From: Planctomycetota bacterium
GTDB lineage: Bacteria; Planctomycetota; UBA8742; UBA2392
Reading direction: 5' to 3'
DNA length: 64,000 bases
NCBI GenBank assembly: GCA_016722065.1
Contig: JADKGX010000001.1
Coordinates: 1,674,001-1,738,000 of the forward strand
Part shown: piece after piece, positions 29,431 through 38,936 of the stretch
Layout of the letters: each line of letters starts with the position of its first letter
How positions within the stretch are numbered: position 1 is the stretch's first letter
The notes under the pieces: model-generated
Databases searched by the model: none
The model's input: the letters and a program-made list of their open reading frames with translations, nothing else
Told to the model about the DNA's origin: nothing
Made by a program: the position numbers and the translations under genes

Positions 29431-30452
29431 GCATCGAGGTTACTGGCGTTTCGCGGCTTTATGGCGCGCACCGGGCGCTGGACAACGTCAGCCTGACGGT
29501 GCAAGACGGCGAGCTGCTGGCGCTGCTGGGGCCATCGGGGTCGGGCAAGACAACCCTGCTGCGGGTGATGGCGGGGCTGGAGCAAGCCGACGCCGGCAGC
29601 GTGAACTTTTTCGGACAGGACGCGCGCCAACAAAGCCTGCGCCAGCGCAATGTCGGATTCGTGTTTCAGCACTACGCGCTGTTTCGGCACATGACCGTGT
29701 TTGAGAACGTGGCCTTTGGCCTGCGTGTCAAACCGCGCCGCGACAGGCCGCCGCGCCGCGAAATCACCCGCCGCGTGCAGGAACTGCTGGGGCTGGTGCA
29801 ACTCGATGGGCTGGCCCAGCGCCACCCCAGCCAGCTTTCAGGCGGACAGCGCCAGCGTGTGGCCCTGGCCCGGGCGCTGGCGATTCGCCCGCGTGTGCTT
29901 CTGCTGGACGAACCCTTTGGGGCGTTGGATGCCCAGGTGCGGCGCGAGTTGCGCCAGTGGCTGCGCAAACTGCATGACGACATCGGCCTGACCAGCGTGT
30001 TTGTAACGCACGATCAAGAGGAAGCGCTGGAACTGGCCGATCGCGTGGCCGTGGTTCACAGGGGCCGCATCGAACAGATCGGAACGCCACAGGAGGTCTA
30101 CCACCGGCCGCAAACGCCCTTTGTCGTCAGCTTTCTGGGCAGCGTCAACCTGTTTCATGGCCGCATCGAGCAAGGCCGACCTGTACTGCACGACAACGAC
30201 GGCCGCCCCACAACACGCATCTTCGTGCGCCCGCACGACTTTGAGGTTTCCAGCCAGCACGGCCCTGACAGCGTGCCAGCGATTTTGGAACTGGCCAACA
30301 CCGCGGGGCCGCTTGCCAGGCTGCAATTGCGCGACACCAAAGGCCGCGCCATTGCCGTGGAGTTGAGCCTTGAGAGATTTCGCGTTATGCGGCTGGCGCG
30401 CGGCGACCAGTTGTACCTGACGCCCACGCAGGCGCAGGTGTTTGCAACCTGA
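29427..30452 (+). CDS. cysA: Sulfate/thiosulfate import ATP-binding protein CysA
   Basis: The ATPase of the sulfate importer, 341 residues. Walker A GPSGSGKTT is near residues 34-42, with FVFQHYALFRHMTVFENVAFGL, the signature LSGGQRQRVALARAL, Walker B VLLLDEPFGALDAQVR and FVTHDQEEALELADRV. The C-terminal part has the TOBE-like FVRPHDFEV found in CysA. Its ATG overlaps the cysW stop by 4 bp. The operon ends here; its stop is 15 bp from that of the convergent kinase gene. Confidence 0.96.
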   Translation: MSIEVTGVSRLYGAHRALDNVSLTVQDGELLALLGPSGSGKTTLLRVMAGLEQADAGSVNFFGQDARQQSLRQRNVGFVFQHYALFRHMTVFENVAFGLRVKPRRDRPPRREITRRVQELLGLVQLDGLAQRHPSQLSGGQRQRVALARALAIRPRVLLLDEPFGALDAQVRRELRQWLRKLHDDIGLTSVFVTHDQEEALELADRVAVVHRGRIEQIGTPQEVYHRPQTPFVVSFLGSVNLFHGRIEQGRPVLHDNDGRPTTRIFVRPHDFEVSSQHGPDSVPAILELANTAGPLARLQLRDTKGRAIAVELSLERFRVMRLARGDQLYLTPTQAQVFAT

Positions 30453-30467
30453 CGCGACCCTGAGCGG

Positions 30468-32720
30468 TCAAGCCTGGGAAAGAAACGCGCGCCACAGCAG
30501 AAACGCCATCGAGGCCAAGGCACCCAGCACCAGCGGCGCCCAAACCGCGATGTAGACACGAAAGCCCTTGGTGCGCGGCGTGCGGGTCTTGAGATATTCC
30601 GCAAAGCGCTGCTGCATCTGGGTTTCGTGTGGCCTGCGCACGCTGACCACGCGCGCGCGAAAGCGGAACCACCAGGACCAAAGAATGCCCGCCCACAGGC
30701 AGGTCAGCGCCATGGCAAAGTGAACCGCCTGGGCACCGCCGGGCTGACGCAGGGTGGGCGAATGCAGGCCGATCCAGGTCAGGCTGCCCACGGCGCCAAA
30801 CAGCAGTGCATTGGTGGCCAGCATGCGCGCCATGGGCGCGATTTCGGCCCGTTGCTCGGGCGAAATGCGGCAGATCAGCAGCTTGCGCAGGGCAAAGTGA
30901 ACGTCGCGCATCGGGTGGGCAATCAACGCCAGCGCATACACACCAGCCAGAACCGCCACCAGGTGCAGGACCAGAATGCCGCGCGGATAATTTTCCTGCA
31001 GTGTGCGTACATGAAAATCCCAGCCCGCCAGGTGCATGTGCAGGCCACCCAGCACAATTACATCGATGGCAAGCCCCAGCCGGTACCACAGATCGCGCCG
31101 GTCCTGGGCCGCCACCTCGTGCATGGCGTCCAGCCGCCGATAGCTGCCCTGTTCCACAACGCCGATCGCCATGGCGCACAACATGCCCGCGCCGAACATC
31201 TGCGAAGTCACCACCAGCGCGTCGTTGGTGCGGGCCACCAGCGCATACACCAATGCGCCAAGGCAGGGGTAAACAAACATCCACTTGGCGCGGCGGCAGG
31301 CCTCGGTGGCAAAAAAGCCGCGCAACCCGTCGCCCTCGACACCGCTGGTTTTCCAGAACAGCACCGCATGGGTGGCGTCAAAGGCTCTGCCGGGTCGCAG
31401 CCGCAGCCATACCAGCAGCACGCCAAAGCCCAGAGTCATGAAAGCCGAAAACACCCCCGGGTTCACCAGGTGGGTACGAAAGCTCATGCGCTCAGGCCCG
31501 CTGGCCACCCAGGCCGTCAGCAGAAACAGCGCCGTGGCCAGCGTTAACAGATAGAACTTGCCCAGCAGCGCAAAGCCTGTGCCCTCAGAGGCCGCTTCTT
31601 CCAGGCGCGACGCATGGGCTTGCAGCGCCTTCTGCAGATCCTGCACGCTGGCAAAGCGATCGGCGGGGTCCTGGGCCAGGCAGCGCATGCAGATGTCTTC
31701 CAGCCCGCGCGCAATCACGACGTCGGGGTTGCGCTTGCCCGGCGGGGGCGGCGGCTGGGTGGTGACCTTGACCAGCAGCTCGCTGGCTGTTGCGGCCTCA
31801 TAGGGCGGCCGAAGGCACAGCAGTTCGTAAAGGATCGCGCCCAGCGAGTAAATGTCGCTGCGCAGCGTGATGTTTTCGGCCTCGCCGCGCGCCTGTTCGG
31901 GCGGCATATAGGCGGGTGTGCCGACAATCGTGCCGTCCAGCGTTTCGCTGCCAGGGGTACTCAGGCGTGAAGTCGTCACCTTGCCCGCGACATCGGCGCC
32001 GCCGCGCACCTTGGCCAGCCCCCAGTCCATGACCAGCACTTCGCCATAGTCGCCCAGCATGATGTTGTCCGGCTTCAGGTCGCGGTGAATCACGCCCCGG
32101 TCGTGGGCATAGGCCATGGCATTGAGCAACTGGCCAAACACATACAGCCGGCGCGCCAGCGGGTAATCGGCGCGGGTGCATTCGTCGCAGCCGCGCAGGG
32201 CGGCAATGACCGCTGCCATGCTGCGGCCTTCCACCAGCTTCATGGCAAACCAGGTACGGCCACCGGATTCATGGCCCAGCTCATGCACCGGCACAATGTT
32301 GGGGTGGCTTAGCTGGCCCGTCACCTGGGCCTCAGACACAAACCGCGCAATCGCGTGCGGGCCGCTGTGGTCGCCGCGCGTAATCTTCAGGGCAACTTCG
32401 CGCTGCAAGTCGCGGTCCAGCGCGCGCATCACAATGCCCATGCCGCCGCGTCCGAGTTCACCCTTGATCTCATAGCGCCGGCCGCCAAATCCGCCCTGGG
32501 GCATGGAAACGCGGCGGGTTTCAGCCTGGCTGGTCGGGCCACCAGCAGCTGTGGGGGCTTGCTCGAGTAACGTGGCAGCCAGCGCGGGATCGGCATAGAT
32601 ACTGGCCTGGCCGATCTCGAGCAGTGTCTGGCCGCTGTCGGGCTGTGTGTCGGCTTGCCCGGTGGCAATGGCGGCCGGGTTGGGCAGGGGTTCTGTCGGC
32701 TGGTGCGCGGCATCATTCAT
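30468..32720 (-). CDS. Membrane Ser/Thr protein kinase
   Basis: A 750-residue Hanks-type kinase. After an 80-residue Pro/Ala-rich head, the catalytic domain spans about 83-370. It has the glycine loop LGRGGMGIVMRA, VALKI (Lys112), the HRDLKPDN loop (212-219) and VMDWGLAK at 230-237. The metal-binding DFG is DWG, as often seen in planctomycete and myxobacterial kinases, and should still bind metal. GTPAYMPPEQ marks the P+1 loop. The rest (385-750) has about eight membrane helices, unlike the single helix of PknB-type kinases. The partner and signal are unknown. It is divergent from the aldo/keto reductase gene with 43 bp between starts. Confidence 0.92.
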   Translation of the reverse strand: MNDAAHQPTEPLPNPAAIATGQADTQPDSGQTLLEIGQASIYADPALAATLLEQAPTAAGGPTSQAETRRVSMPQGGFGGRRYEIKGELGRGGMGIVMRALDRDLQREVALKITRGDHSGPHAIARFVSEAQVTGQLSHPNIVPVHELGHESGGRTWFAMKLVEGRSMAAVIAALRGCDECTRADYPLARRLYVFGQLLNAMAYAHDRGVIHRDLKPDNIMLGDYGEVLVMDWGLAKVRGGADVAGKVTTSRLSTPGSETLDGTIVGTPAYMPPEQARGEAENITLRSDIYSLGAILYELLCLRPPYEAATASELLVKVTTQPPPPPGKRNPDVVIARGLEDICMRCLAQDPADRFASVQDLQKALQAHASRLEEAASEGTGFALLGKFYLLTLATALFLLTAWVASGPERMSFRTHLVNPGVFSAFMTLGFGVLLVWLRLRPGRAFDATHAVLFWKTSGVEGDGLRGFFATEACRRAKWMFVYPCLGALVYALVARTNDALVVTSQMFGAGMLCAMAIGVVEQGSYRRLDAMHEVAAQDRRDLWYRLGLAIDVIVLGGLHMHLAGWDFHVRTLQENYPRGILVLHLVAVLAGVYALALIAHPMRDVHFALRKLLICRISPEQRAEIAPMARMLATNALLFGAVGSLTWIGLHSPTLRQPGGAQAVHFAMALTCLWAGILWSWWFRFRARVVSVRRPHETQMQQRFAEYLKTRTPRTKGFRVYIAVWAPLVLGALASMAFLLWRAFLSQA

Positions 32721-32763
32721 GGTGCACAATGGCCCTATTAAACTGCTGCCGGCGAAAGTGGAT

Positions 32764-33741
32764 ATGCGAAAGGTGCAACTGGGACGCGACGGGCCGCAGG
32801 TGGGCGTGATTGCGGCAAGCCTTAGCGCCCCGCCCACGGCTTCACTGCCGCTGGCGCGGCTGGCGGTGCTGGCGCCAGCGACGCAGGACCCGGCCTTCAG
32901 CGGCGAGGATAAAAGTGCCGCGGCCGTGCTGGCCGCGCTGCAGGCAGGCGCCAACCTGGTAGACACGGACTGGATTACCGCCGGCGGCCACGGCCAGGAA
33001 ATCCTGGGCCGCCTGCTGCAGCAGCTGGACCGAGACTCGCTGGTAATCGGCGGCAAGGGTGGCCCGCGGCTGGCCTTTGGCGGGGCACTCAAGCTCGACA
33101 ACTCGCGCGGCAACCTGATCAACCAGTGCCAGGACAGCCTGTTTCGGCTGAAGACCGGGCACGTCGACCTGTTTCAGGTGCACTGGCCCGACGCCACCGA
33201 ACCGGCCCAGACCGCGCGCGGGCTGCTGGACATGCGTCACCAAGGGCTGGTGCGTCACCTTGGCGTGTGCAACTACAGCGCCGCACAGGCCGGAGCCCTG
33301 CATGCCCTGGCCCCGCTGGCCACCGCCCAGGCCCCGGTTTCGCTGCTGCGCCGCGCTGCGCTGGTCGACCTGGCGCCCTTTTGCCGCCGTGCTGGCGTTA
33401 CGCTGCTGGCCGCAGACCCGCTTTGCGCAGGCCTGTTGGCGCGACGTTTTGCCGGTGACGAGACGTTCAGTGAAGCCGATGCCGACGACTGGTTCCGGCA
33501 GCCTTCCTTTGGCCGCGCCTGTGCCCTGGCCCAGAAACTTCATGAATGGGCCCAGGCACGCGGGCTGGCCGGCGAAACCGTGGCCGCAGCCTGGTGCCTG
33601 CACCAGCCGGGGTTGGGCTGCGTGCTGGCCCCTGCCACCGATGCCACCGAAATGGCCGCACTGCTGGCCGCCGCAGACGTAAAGCTGAGCGCCGCCGAAC
33701 TGGTCGAGCTGGCTGATCTGGCGCAACGGCACGGGTTTTAG
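32764..33741 (+). CDS. Aldo/keto reductase family protein, catalytic Tyr not conserved
   Basis: A 325-residue member of the aldo/keto reductase barrel family. It shows NLVDTDWITAGGHGQEILGRLL, VIGGKGGPRL, GHVDLFQVHWPD and GLVRHLGVCNYSAAQ. In the usual tetrad Asp-Tyr-Lys-His, Asp67, Lys98 and His140 are present. The position for Tyr, five residues after Asp67, is Thr72. Loss of Tyr suggests that it may not reduce carbonyls in the normal way. The barrel C-terminal third is recognisable (AAAWCLHQPGLGCVLAPAT). It ends just before a good terminator. Confidence 0.82.
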   Translation: MRKVQLGRDGPQVGVIAASLSAPPTASLPLARLAVLAPATQDPAFSGEDKSAAAVLAALQAGANLVDTDWITAGGHGQEILGRLLQQLDRDSLVIGGKGGPRLAFGGALKLDNSRGNLINQCQDSLFRLKTGHVDLFQVHWPDATEPAQTARGLLDMRHQGLVRHLGVCNYSAAQAGALHALAPLATAQAPVSLLRRAALVDLAPFCRRAGVTLLAADPLCAGLLARRFAGDETFSEADADDWFRQPSFGRACALAQKLHEWAQARGLAGETVAAAWCLHQPGLGCVLAPATDATEMAALLAAADVKLSAAELVELADLAQRHGF

Positions 33742-33773
33742 CCAAGGTGGCCAGGACTTGCCTGACAAGCTGC

Positions 33774-33798
33774 AGCGCGCTGCGCGCTTTTGCTTTTT
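33774..33798 (+). terminator. Rho-independent terminator after the aldo/keto reductase gene
   Basis: A perfect 6-bp stem AGCGCG/CGCGCT (33774-33779 and 33783-33788) with a CTG loop is followed by TTTGCTTTTT. It lies 33 bp after the stop codon on the + strand. Confidence 0.75.
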
Positions 33799-33861
33799 CC
33801 ACACCCGCGACCGCGCCCGCGCGTATATAGACAAGGGCCCCTGGCTTACATGATTGCGCCA

Positions 33862-36123
33862 ATGCGCCGATTGCTTCTTCTGATTCTGCTGCTGGCCGGG
33901 CCGCTTGCCGCCAACGATATCGCTGTTTCCACGCCCGACGGGCGCGGGGCCTGGCTGCTGCTGGAACCGCCCCCCGGCCAAGCCGGCCCGGGCTGGGGCG
34001 AGTTTGCAGGCGACCCCGGCCTGCCCGCACCCGATGTGCTGGGCCGACCCGCAGCGTCGCGCCAATTGACGGACCTGTGGCTGTTTGAATCCGCCACGGG
34101 CCGCTACCAGCGCATCACGCAGGTCAGCCTGCCCAACGCCGCCCTGTATGCAGTGTTTGAGGCCGGGGGCGAGCCCTATGTGCTGTTGAACCAGCCCGGC
34201 CCTGTGCCAACCAGCATTGTGCGCGCGCGCGACCTGCGCACGCCCGGCGGCGTGCTTGCGCCTGCGGCCGTGGCCCTGGCGCTTTCGCAATTTGCCGACG
34301 CACCGGTGGTTTCGCCCGATGGCAAATGGCTGGCGCTGCGTGTGTTTCGTGGGCGTGAGGTGCTGGTGCGTGTTGTTTCAACCACCGACTGGACAACCCG
34401 CGCAGAAAGCACCGCGGCCAACTTTTCGCGCCCGGTATGGATCAACAACCAAAGCCTGGCCTGTCTGGCCTTTGACAACGGCGTGCCGCGCGTGGCATTG
34501 CGTGACACCAGCGTGGGTTTTGTGCGCGCCAACGACACGCCGGCGCCCCTGCCGGGTCGGCTGCTGCGCCTGGATGTGCAGGACACAACTTTGGCCACAA
34601 CCGAGTTGCTCAAGGGCGAGTTTCCGCCGGAGACCTTCACACGGGCACTGGCACGGGACTTCTGGACACAGGATCTGATCCTGGCCCGCAAATCGGGCAC
34701 GGGCGTGGTGATCGAGCAGCGCGCGGCCACATCAGATGCCACGCCCACGGAGATCGCGAGTTTTGAGCACGCACGCGGCATCAGCGTCGGGCCCTGGGCA
34801 GTCAGCTGCGTGGGCGTGCGGCAAGGCCAGCTGTGGGCTGCCAGCCTGGTGCGGCGCGGGAAAATCGAGTTGCCATTGTCGCCCTTGCAGCCGCGCCATC
34901 GCTGGCGCTTTTCCCTGGCCTTTGGCGGCAACAGGTTTGTCGACGAATACCCGCTTGCGAACTATTCCAGCAGCGGCCTGGGTGGCCTTTTGGACCTGCG
35001 CCGGGGCAAGTTCGCGATTTTGGAACCCGCGGCAAACCCCGACGCCCTGGACGAAAAAGGCAAGCCCCGCGAAAGCCAGCCGCTGTGCCTGCACACGCTG
35101 GTGGCGCCGCCCTTTCGCGGCTGCGATTCGATGCGCAACCCGCGCAACCTGGCGCGCCTGAGTGGCCTGGTGAAGCGCTTTGCAGAACTGGACGACCTGT
35201 ACCCCGCGGGCATTCCCAGCACGCAACTGGCTTTTGACATGCGCGTTTCGCTGGCCGGGGCCGACCCGAAAAAGGGTACGTACGTCGAGCTATACCACGC
35301 CGACGGGCGCGGCGGCAAAGGGCGCATCCGCACCGAAGACAACCTCAGCGGTGATTGGCTGATGAACAGCATCGACGGCGCAGGCAGCGCCGACACCGAC
35401 TGGGTGTACACCTGCGCCGCAATCAAAACCGGCACGATTGACAAGAAGCAGCCTGCCCGCGCCGGCAAGTTGTACGACGACATGGTCACACAACTGGAAG
35501 CGCGCAAGTTGCTGCTGCTGGGCGGCGTGGCCAAGGCCGCCGAGTCAGGCGGCCTGCGTTACCTGGGCCGCGGCGTGCACAAGGACCTTGCCAGCGGCCT
35601 GGAAATGCGCATCTGGGCCTACGAGAAACTGGGGCGCCTGCTGGCCGATGGCCAGCGCGAACGTGTCGTGCTGCGGTTTGTGGCCGAGTTGCCAATCGGC
35701 GCGCGCGGCACCTGGGCTTGTCCGCACGGGCTGGCCCACGCCAACCTGCAGTTCGCCCTGGCCAATGGCCAGGAAGCAGCGGTAACGGAGCTGTACTTTG
35801 CGCCCGACCAGTTTGTCAGCCTGCCCAACCTGACCAACAAATCTGACCCCGACCTGATCCTGCCGCGCGAGTTTCGCATCTATGAACGCGACGCCGCCGG
35901 CAAGTATGTGGAACGCCTGACTGCCAAGGCCCAGGGCCCGGCCATCGGCCATGGCGCCGAACCCTTTGAGATCGCCCACCCCGCAGAGCTTGTCAGCAAC
36001 GCAAAACTGCGGCCGGGCTATTACGTACCCAACCTTTGCCTGCCTGCGGGCAAGCTGGGGCTGCGCGTGCGCCAGGAAGGCGACAAGCTGTTTCAGGAGC
36101 TGCTGCGCCCGGGCTTGAAGTAG
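33862..36123 (+). CDS. Secreted protein of unknown function
   Basis: A 753-residue protein starting with a signal peptide (MRRLLLLILLLAGPLAAN). The first half (about 20-430) is beta-rich, with repeated short strands around VVSPDGKWLALRVF and SGTGVVIEQ. This fits a WD40- or TolB-like propeller, but no repeat is clear. The second half includes DDLYPAGIPSTQLAFDMRVSLAG, and near the end a carbohydrate-binding-like beta region (YVPNLCLPAGKLGLRVRQEG). I recognise no family or catalytic motif. ATG 33850, four codons upstream, is also possible. A role at the cell surface or in the periplasm is inferred only from the signal. Confidence 0.7.
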   Translation: MRRLLLLILLLAGPLAANDIAVSTPDGRGAWLLLEPPPGQAGPGWGEFAGDPGLPAPDVLGRPAASRQLTDLWLFESATGRYQRITQVSLPNAALYAVFEAGGEPYVLLNQPGPVPTSIVRARDLRTPGGVLAPAAVALALSQFADAPVVSPDGKWLALRVFRGREVLVRVVSTTDWTTRAESTAANFSRPVWINNQSLACLAFDNGVPRVALRDTSVGFVRANDTPAPLPGRLLRLDVQDTTLATTELLKGEFPPETFTRALARDFWTQDLILARKSGTGVVIEQRAATSDATPTEIASFEHARGISVGPWAVSCVGVRQGQLWAASLVRRGKIELPLSPLQPRHRWRFSLAFGGNRFVDEYPLANYSSSGLGGLLDLRRGKFAILEPAANPDALDEKGKPRESQPLCLHTLVAPPFRGCDSMRNPRNLARLSGLVKRFAELDDLYPAGIPSTQLAFDMRVSLAGADPKKGTYVELYHADGRGGKGRIRTEDNLSGDWLMNSIDGAGSADTDWVYTCAAIKTGTIDKKQPARAGKLYDDMVTQLEARKLLLLGGVAKAAESGGLRYLGRGVHKDLASGLEMRIWAYEKLGRLLADGQRERVVLRFVAELPIGARGTWACPHGLAHANLQFALANGQEAAVTELYFAPDQFVSLPNLTNKSDPDLILPREFRIYERDAAGKYVERLTAKAQGPAIGHGAEPFEIAHPAELVSNAKLRPGYYVPNLCLPAGKLGLRVRQEGDKLFQELLRPGLK

Positions 36124-36302
36124 CGCCTGCCCGCGGCCGCAAAGGCGTTTCGATAACTACGCCAGCCACGGATCACACGGATCGACACGGAAGAAGCAGA
36201 TCAGGCCATCACCGGATCTGCCTTACTCTGCTGCCAAACAACAGCCAGACAAACGCCCGGCACGGAACAGCCTGCGCGGCAAGGGTCACGTGCATAGAAA
36301 CC

Positions 36303-36327
36303 AAAAGGGCCCGCGTTGCGGGCCCTT
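36303..36327 (-). terminator. Rho-independent terminator of the Crp/Fnr gene
   Basis: A perfect 10-bp inverted repeat, AAGGGCCCGC and GCGGGCCCTT (36305-36314 and 36318-36327), with a 3-nt loop. On the minus strand it is followed by TTTTGG, so it fits the end of the gene at 36349-37038. The + strand lacks a T-run there, so it is not a strong terminator for the + gene ending at 36123. Confidence 0.8.
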
Positions 36328-36348
36328 GGTGTCTGCTTTGGATGCATC

Positions 36349-37038
36349 TTATTCGTCGGCCATCTGGCGCAGGCGCTTGCGCGACTGCACGGTCACGCGC
36401 TTGCCGCTGGCGCGCAGGATGCCTTCCTTTTCCATGCGCGAGAAACCACGGCTGACAACTTCACGCACCGTGCCGATCTGTGCCGCGATTTCACTTTGGG
36501 TGAAGGGCAGCACGACCATGAACTCGGATTCGCCAGCTTCGGGCTGGTTCTGGGTAATCCAGTGGTCCAGCCAGCGGGCCAGGCGATTGTGCGCATCCTT
36601 CAGGCTAAGCTGGTCCACCAGGTCAGTCATCTGGCGCAGGCGGCGTGAAACTTCTGCCAGCACCGAAAGCGTGAACCCGGGCTCGCGCTTGAGCAGATCG
36701 CGCAGCATGGCTGTGTCCAGTTCGGCGATTTCTGTCGTGCCACGGGCGACCGCACCCATGGGGTAGGTCATGGCGGGCTCTGTCAGCACCGTCAAGCCGT
36801 ACACTTCGCCGGCCTTGAGAAACGCAAAGACCTGTTCCTTGCCGGCGCGGTTAACGCGGCAAAGCTTGATCTGGCCCGACAGGATGATTCCGCAGGCGCG
36901 CGGCGCCTGACCGGAAGCCTGCCAGACCTCGCCGTCTTCCAGGCGCTTGACCTGGATTTTGGTTTCCAGCGTGTTGAGAACGTCCTCAGGAAGATTCTTG
37001 AAGACGGGTACGTCCTTTAGCAGCTCCATGGCGTGCAT
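36349..37038 (-). CDS. Crp/Fnr family transcription regulator
   Basis: A 229-residue regulator with an N-terminal cyclic-nucleotide-like barrel (about 5-120) and a C-terminal winged helix with FTQSEIAAQIGTVREVVSRGFSRMEKEGIL. The barrel has GQIKLCRVNRAGKEQVFAFLKAGEVYGLTVL. The residues that bind cAMP in E. coli Crp (an RSA segment with Glu and Arg) are not obvious, so the ligand is uncertain. No cluster of N-terminal Cys is present, so it is not an Fnr-type Fe-S sensor. A strong AAGGAAAGGG lies upstream of ATG 37038; a GTG one codon earlier is the alternative. Confidence 0.92.
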   Translation of the reverse strand: MHAMELLKDVPVFKNLPEDVLNTLETKIQVKRLEDGEVWQASGQAPRACGIILSGQIKLCRVNRAGKEQVFAFLKAGEVYGLTVLTEPAMTYPMGAVARGTTEIAELDTAMLRDLLKREPGFTLSVLAEVSRRLRQMTDLVDQLSLKDAHNRLARWLDHWITQNQPEAGESEFMVVLPFTQSEIAAQIGTVREVVSRGFSRMEKEGILRASGKRVTVQSRKRLRQMADE

Positions 37039-37125
37039 CACAGTTAACCCTTTCCTTGAGGAACCCCCGCCGTTGCCTGAACGAACGGCGCCTCGCGAAC
37101 CTTCCCGGACTCCGGCGCCCCCGCG

Positions 37126-37446
37126 CTAGATCATGCCCGGGAAGTTCATGCCGCCCGTCACCTTGGCCATTTCGGCCTGGCGGATTTCTTCGGCCTTTTT
37201 CAAGCCAGTATTGACGGCAGCAACTACGAGGTCTTCGAGAAGCGAAGGATCATCAGGATCAACGGCGTCTTTGCTGATCTCGACTTTGACCAACTCGCCA
37301 GAACACGAACAAACCACCTTGACCGTGCCGTCGCCTGCAGACCCCTCTACGTAGCGTTCTTTCAGCTCTTCCTGAATGCGACCCATGTCGCGCTGCATGC
37401 GCTGGGCCTGTTTCATCAAGTCGCTGAAGTTACCAAGTCCTGCCAT
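37126..37446 (-). CDS. ybaB: YbaB/EbfC nucleoid-associated protein
   Basis: A 106-residue DNA-binding protein of the YbaB/EbfC family. It contains LMKQAQRMQRDMGRIQEELKE near the start, then VKVVCSCSGELVKVEISKD and LLEDLVVAAVNTGLKKAEE, the usual order. Such proteins bind DNA as dimers and are encoded beside dnaX in many bacteria. This holds here, with a 78-bp gap from dnaX. The recR gene that often follows is absent. ATG 37446 has GGGAGG upstream. Confidence 0.93.
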   Translation of the reverse strand: MAGLGNFSDLMKQAQRMQRDMGRIQEELKERYVEGSAGDGTVKVVCSCSGELVKVEISKDAVDPDDPSLLEDLVVAAVNTGLKKAEEIRQAEMAKVTGGMNFPGMI

Positions 37447-37524
37447 GGTGCCTCCCGAAGTGCCTAAACATATAAATGACTGGTTAGCCAAGCACAACGC
37501 GCTTGGCCCGATTTTCTTACATCT

Positions 37525-38883
37525 CTATCTGGAGCCAAATTTCCGCTTTACTGCCTCCACTGCCGCGCGCTCGGACTCGCTGGGAGTCCTTTGCGCGTCA
37601 CTACTTACAGCGGTCTTGCCAGGCACGGATTTCGTCCCGGCCGAGACCGCCGACTGCCCTTCATTGTGTGATACGTGTTTCACAGAAGCGTCAGGCGTAC
37701 TGGAATCGGATTTCTTACTTGCAGCGGTCTCATGGGGGCTGTCGGCCGCTTCATCAAGGCGCTGTGTCAGTGCCCCCAAAGTTTCCAAACTACCGACCAT
37801 GGAAAGCTTTATGAACGCGGCTTCGACCATCACACGCGGGAACGCCGCACGCCGCACACGCTGACGACAGTCAGAAAGCATCTCCGCCACGTAGACCAAC
37901 CCAGTCAATCCAAACTTGTCAGCAACCTTGTGCAATTGCGGCACTTCGTCGGTGGCCAGATCCAGTCCTTTGGCGTCACCACCTGAAGCGGCAAGCAGCA
38001 TCAGCAACCGGGTCAATGCGACAAGTGAACCCAGAACCTCGGCCACGTCCTTGCCGGCATCGAATACTTCCTCTGCAAACAGCAAGCCGTGACGCGCGTC
38101 GCCGCGCGACAAGGCCTCCAGTAACTCCACCAAGCGCGGGCGGCTGACCAGCCCGAAGACTTTCTCGGCGTGCTCCACCGTGGGCTGATCGCCGGCAAAA
38201 GCGATCAACTGATCCAGCCGGCCCTGGGCGTCGCGCAGCCCACCTTCTGAAATCTCGGCAATCGCCCTGGTCAGGCCGGGGCCGGGCTGGATTTTTTCTG
38301 CCGCGCAGATCTCCTCCAGCCTTGCCACGATTTCTGCAATCGTGACGCGACGAAAATCGTATCGCTGCACGCGCGACAGAATCGTCTCGGGGATTTTTTC
38401 CGGGTTGGTCGTGGCCAGGATGAACTTGACGTGCGGCGGCGGTTCTTCCAGCGTTTTCAGTAACGCGTTAAACGCGCTGGTCGAAAGCATGTGCACTTCG
38501 TCGATGATGAAAATGCGATAGCGCCCGCGTGATGGCCGGGTGTCCACACCCGCCAGCCGTTCGCGAATGTCGTCGACGCGGCTGTTGCTGGCGGCGTCCA
38601 TTTCCATCACGTCCAGGTCTTCGCCGCGCGCGATATCGGCACAACTGGGGCACTCCCCGCAGGGCTCGCCGGCCTTTGCGTTGGGGCAGTTCAGGGCGCT
38701 GGCAAGAATGCGTGCGCTGCTGGTCTTGCCGGTGCCGCGCGAACCCGTGAACAAGAACGCCTGGGCCACACGGTTGGTGGCAATGGCATTGCGCAGGGCC
38801 TCCACCACATGCGGCTGGCCGATCAGGTCGGCGAATCGGCGCGGGCGGTACTTGCGCGCCAGAACTGTGTAGGCCTCAGCCAT
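37525..38883 (-). CDS. dnaX: DNA polymerase III subunit gamma/tau
   Basis: The clamp-loader motor of the replisome, 452 residues. It begins YTVLARKYRPRRFADLIGQ and has Walker A GSRGTGKT (47-54), the zinc module Cys66, 75, 78, 81, IIDEVHMLS of Walker B, and LEEPPPHVKFILATT with the SRC-like ILSRVQRYDFRR. Domain III runs to about 360. The tail is short and Ser/Thr/Lys-rich, so it is closer in length to gamma than to a full tau. I see no A-AAA-AAG slippage site that would make two products. The last 110 codons use more A/T-ending codons than the rest. Confidence 0.95.
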   Translation of the reverse strand: MAEAYTVLARKYRPRRFADLIGQPHVVEALRNAIATNRVAQAFLFTGSRGTGKTSSARILASALNCPNAKAGEPCGECPSCADIARGEDLDVMEMDAASNSRVDDIRERLAGVDTRPSRGRYRIFIIDEVHMLSTSAFNALLKTLEEPPPHVKFILATTNPEKIPETILSRVQRYDFRRVTIAEIVARLEEICAAEKIQPGPGLTRAIAEISEGGLRDAQGRLDQLIAFAGDQPTVEHAEKVFGLVSRPRLVELLEALSRGDARHGLLFAEEVFDAGKDVAEVLGSLVALTRLLMLLAASGGDAKGLDLATDEVPQLHKVADKFGLTGLVYVAEMLSDCRQRVRRAAFPRVMVEAAFIKLSMVGSLETLGALTQRLDEAADSPHETAASKKSDSSTPDASVKHVSHNEGQSAVSAGTKSVPGKTAVSSDAQRTPSESERAAVEAVKRKFGSR

Positions 38884-38936
38884 GGGTCGGGTATTGGACT
38901 TGTGGTGGCGAAAAGGTCAACGCCGCGCAAACGGCA

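Noticed and set aside
37525..38883. Programmed frameshift in dnaX giving gamma and tau.
   Set aside because: No A-AAA-AAG heptamer or similar slippery run was seen in frame, and only one long product is supported.
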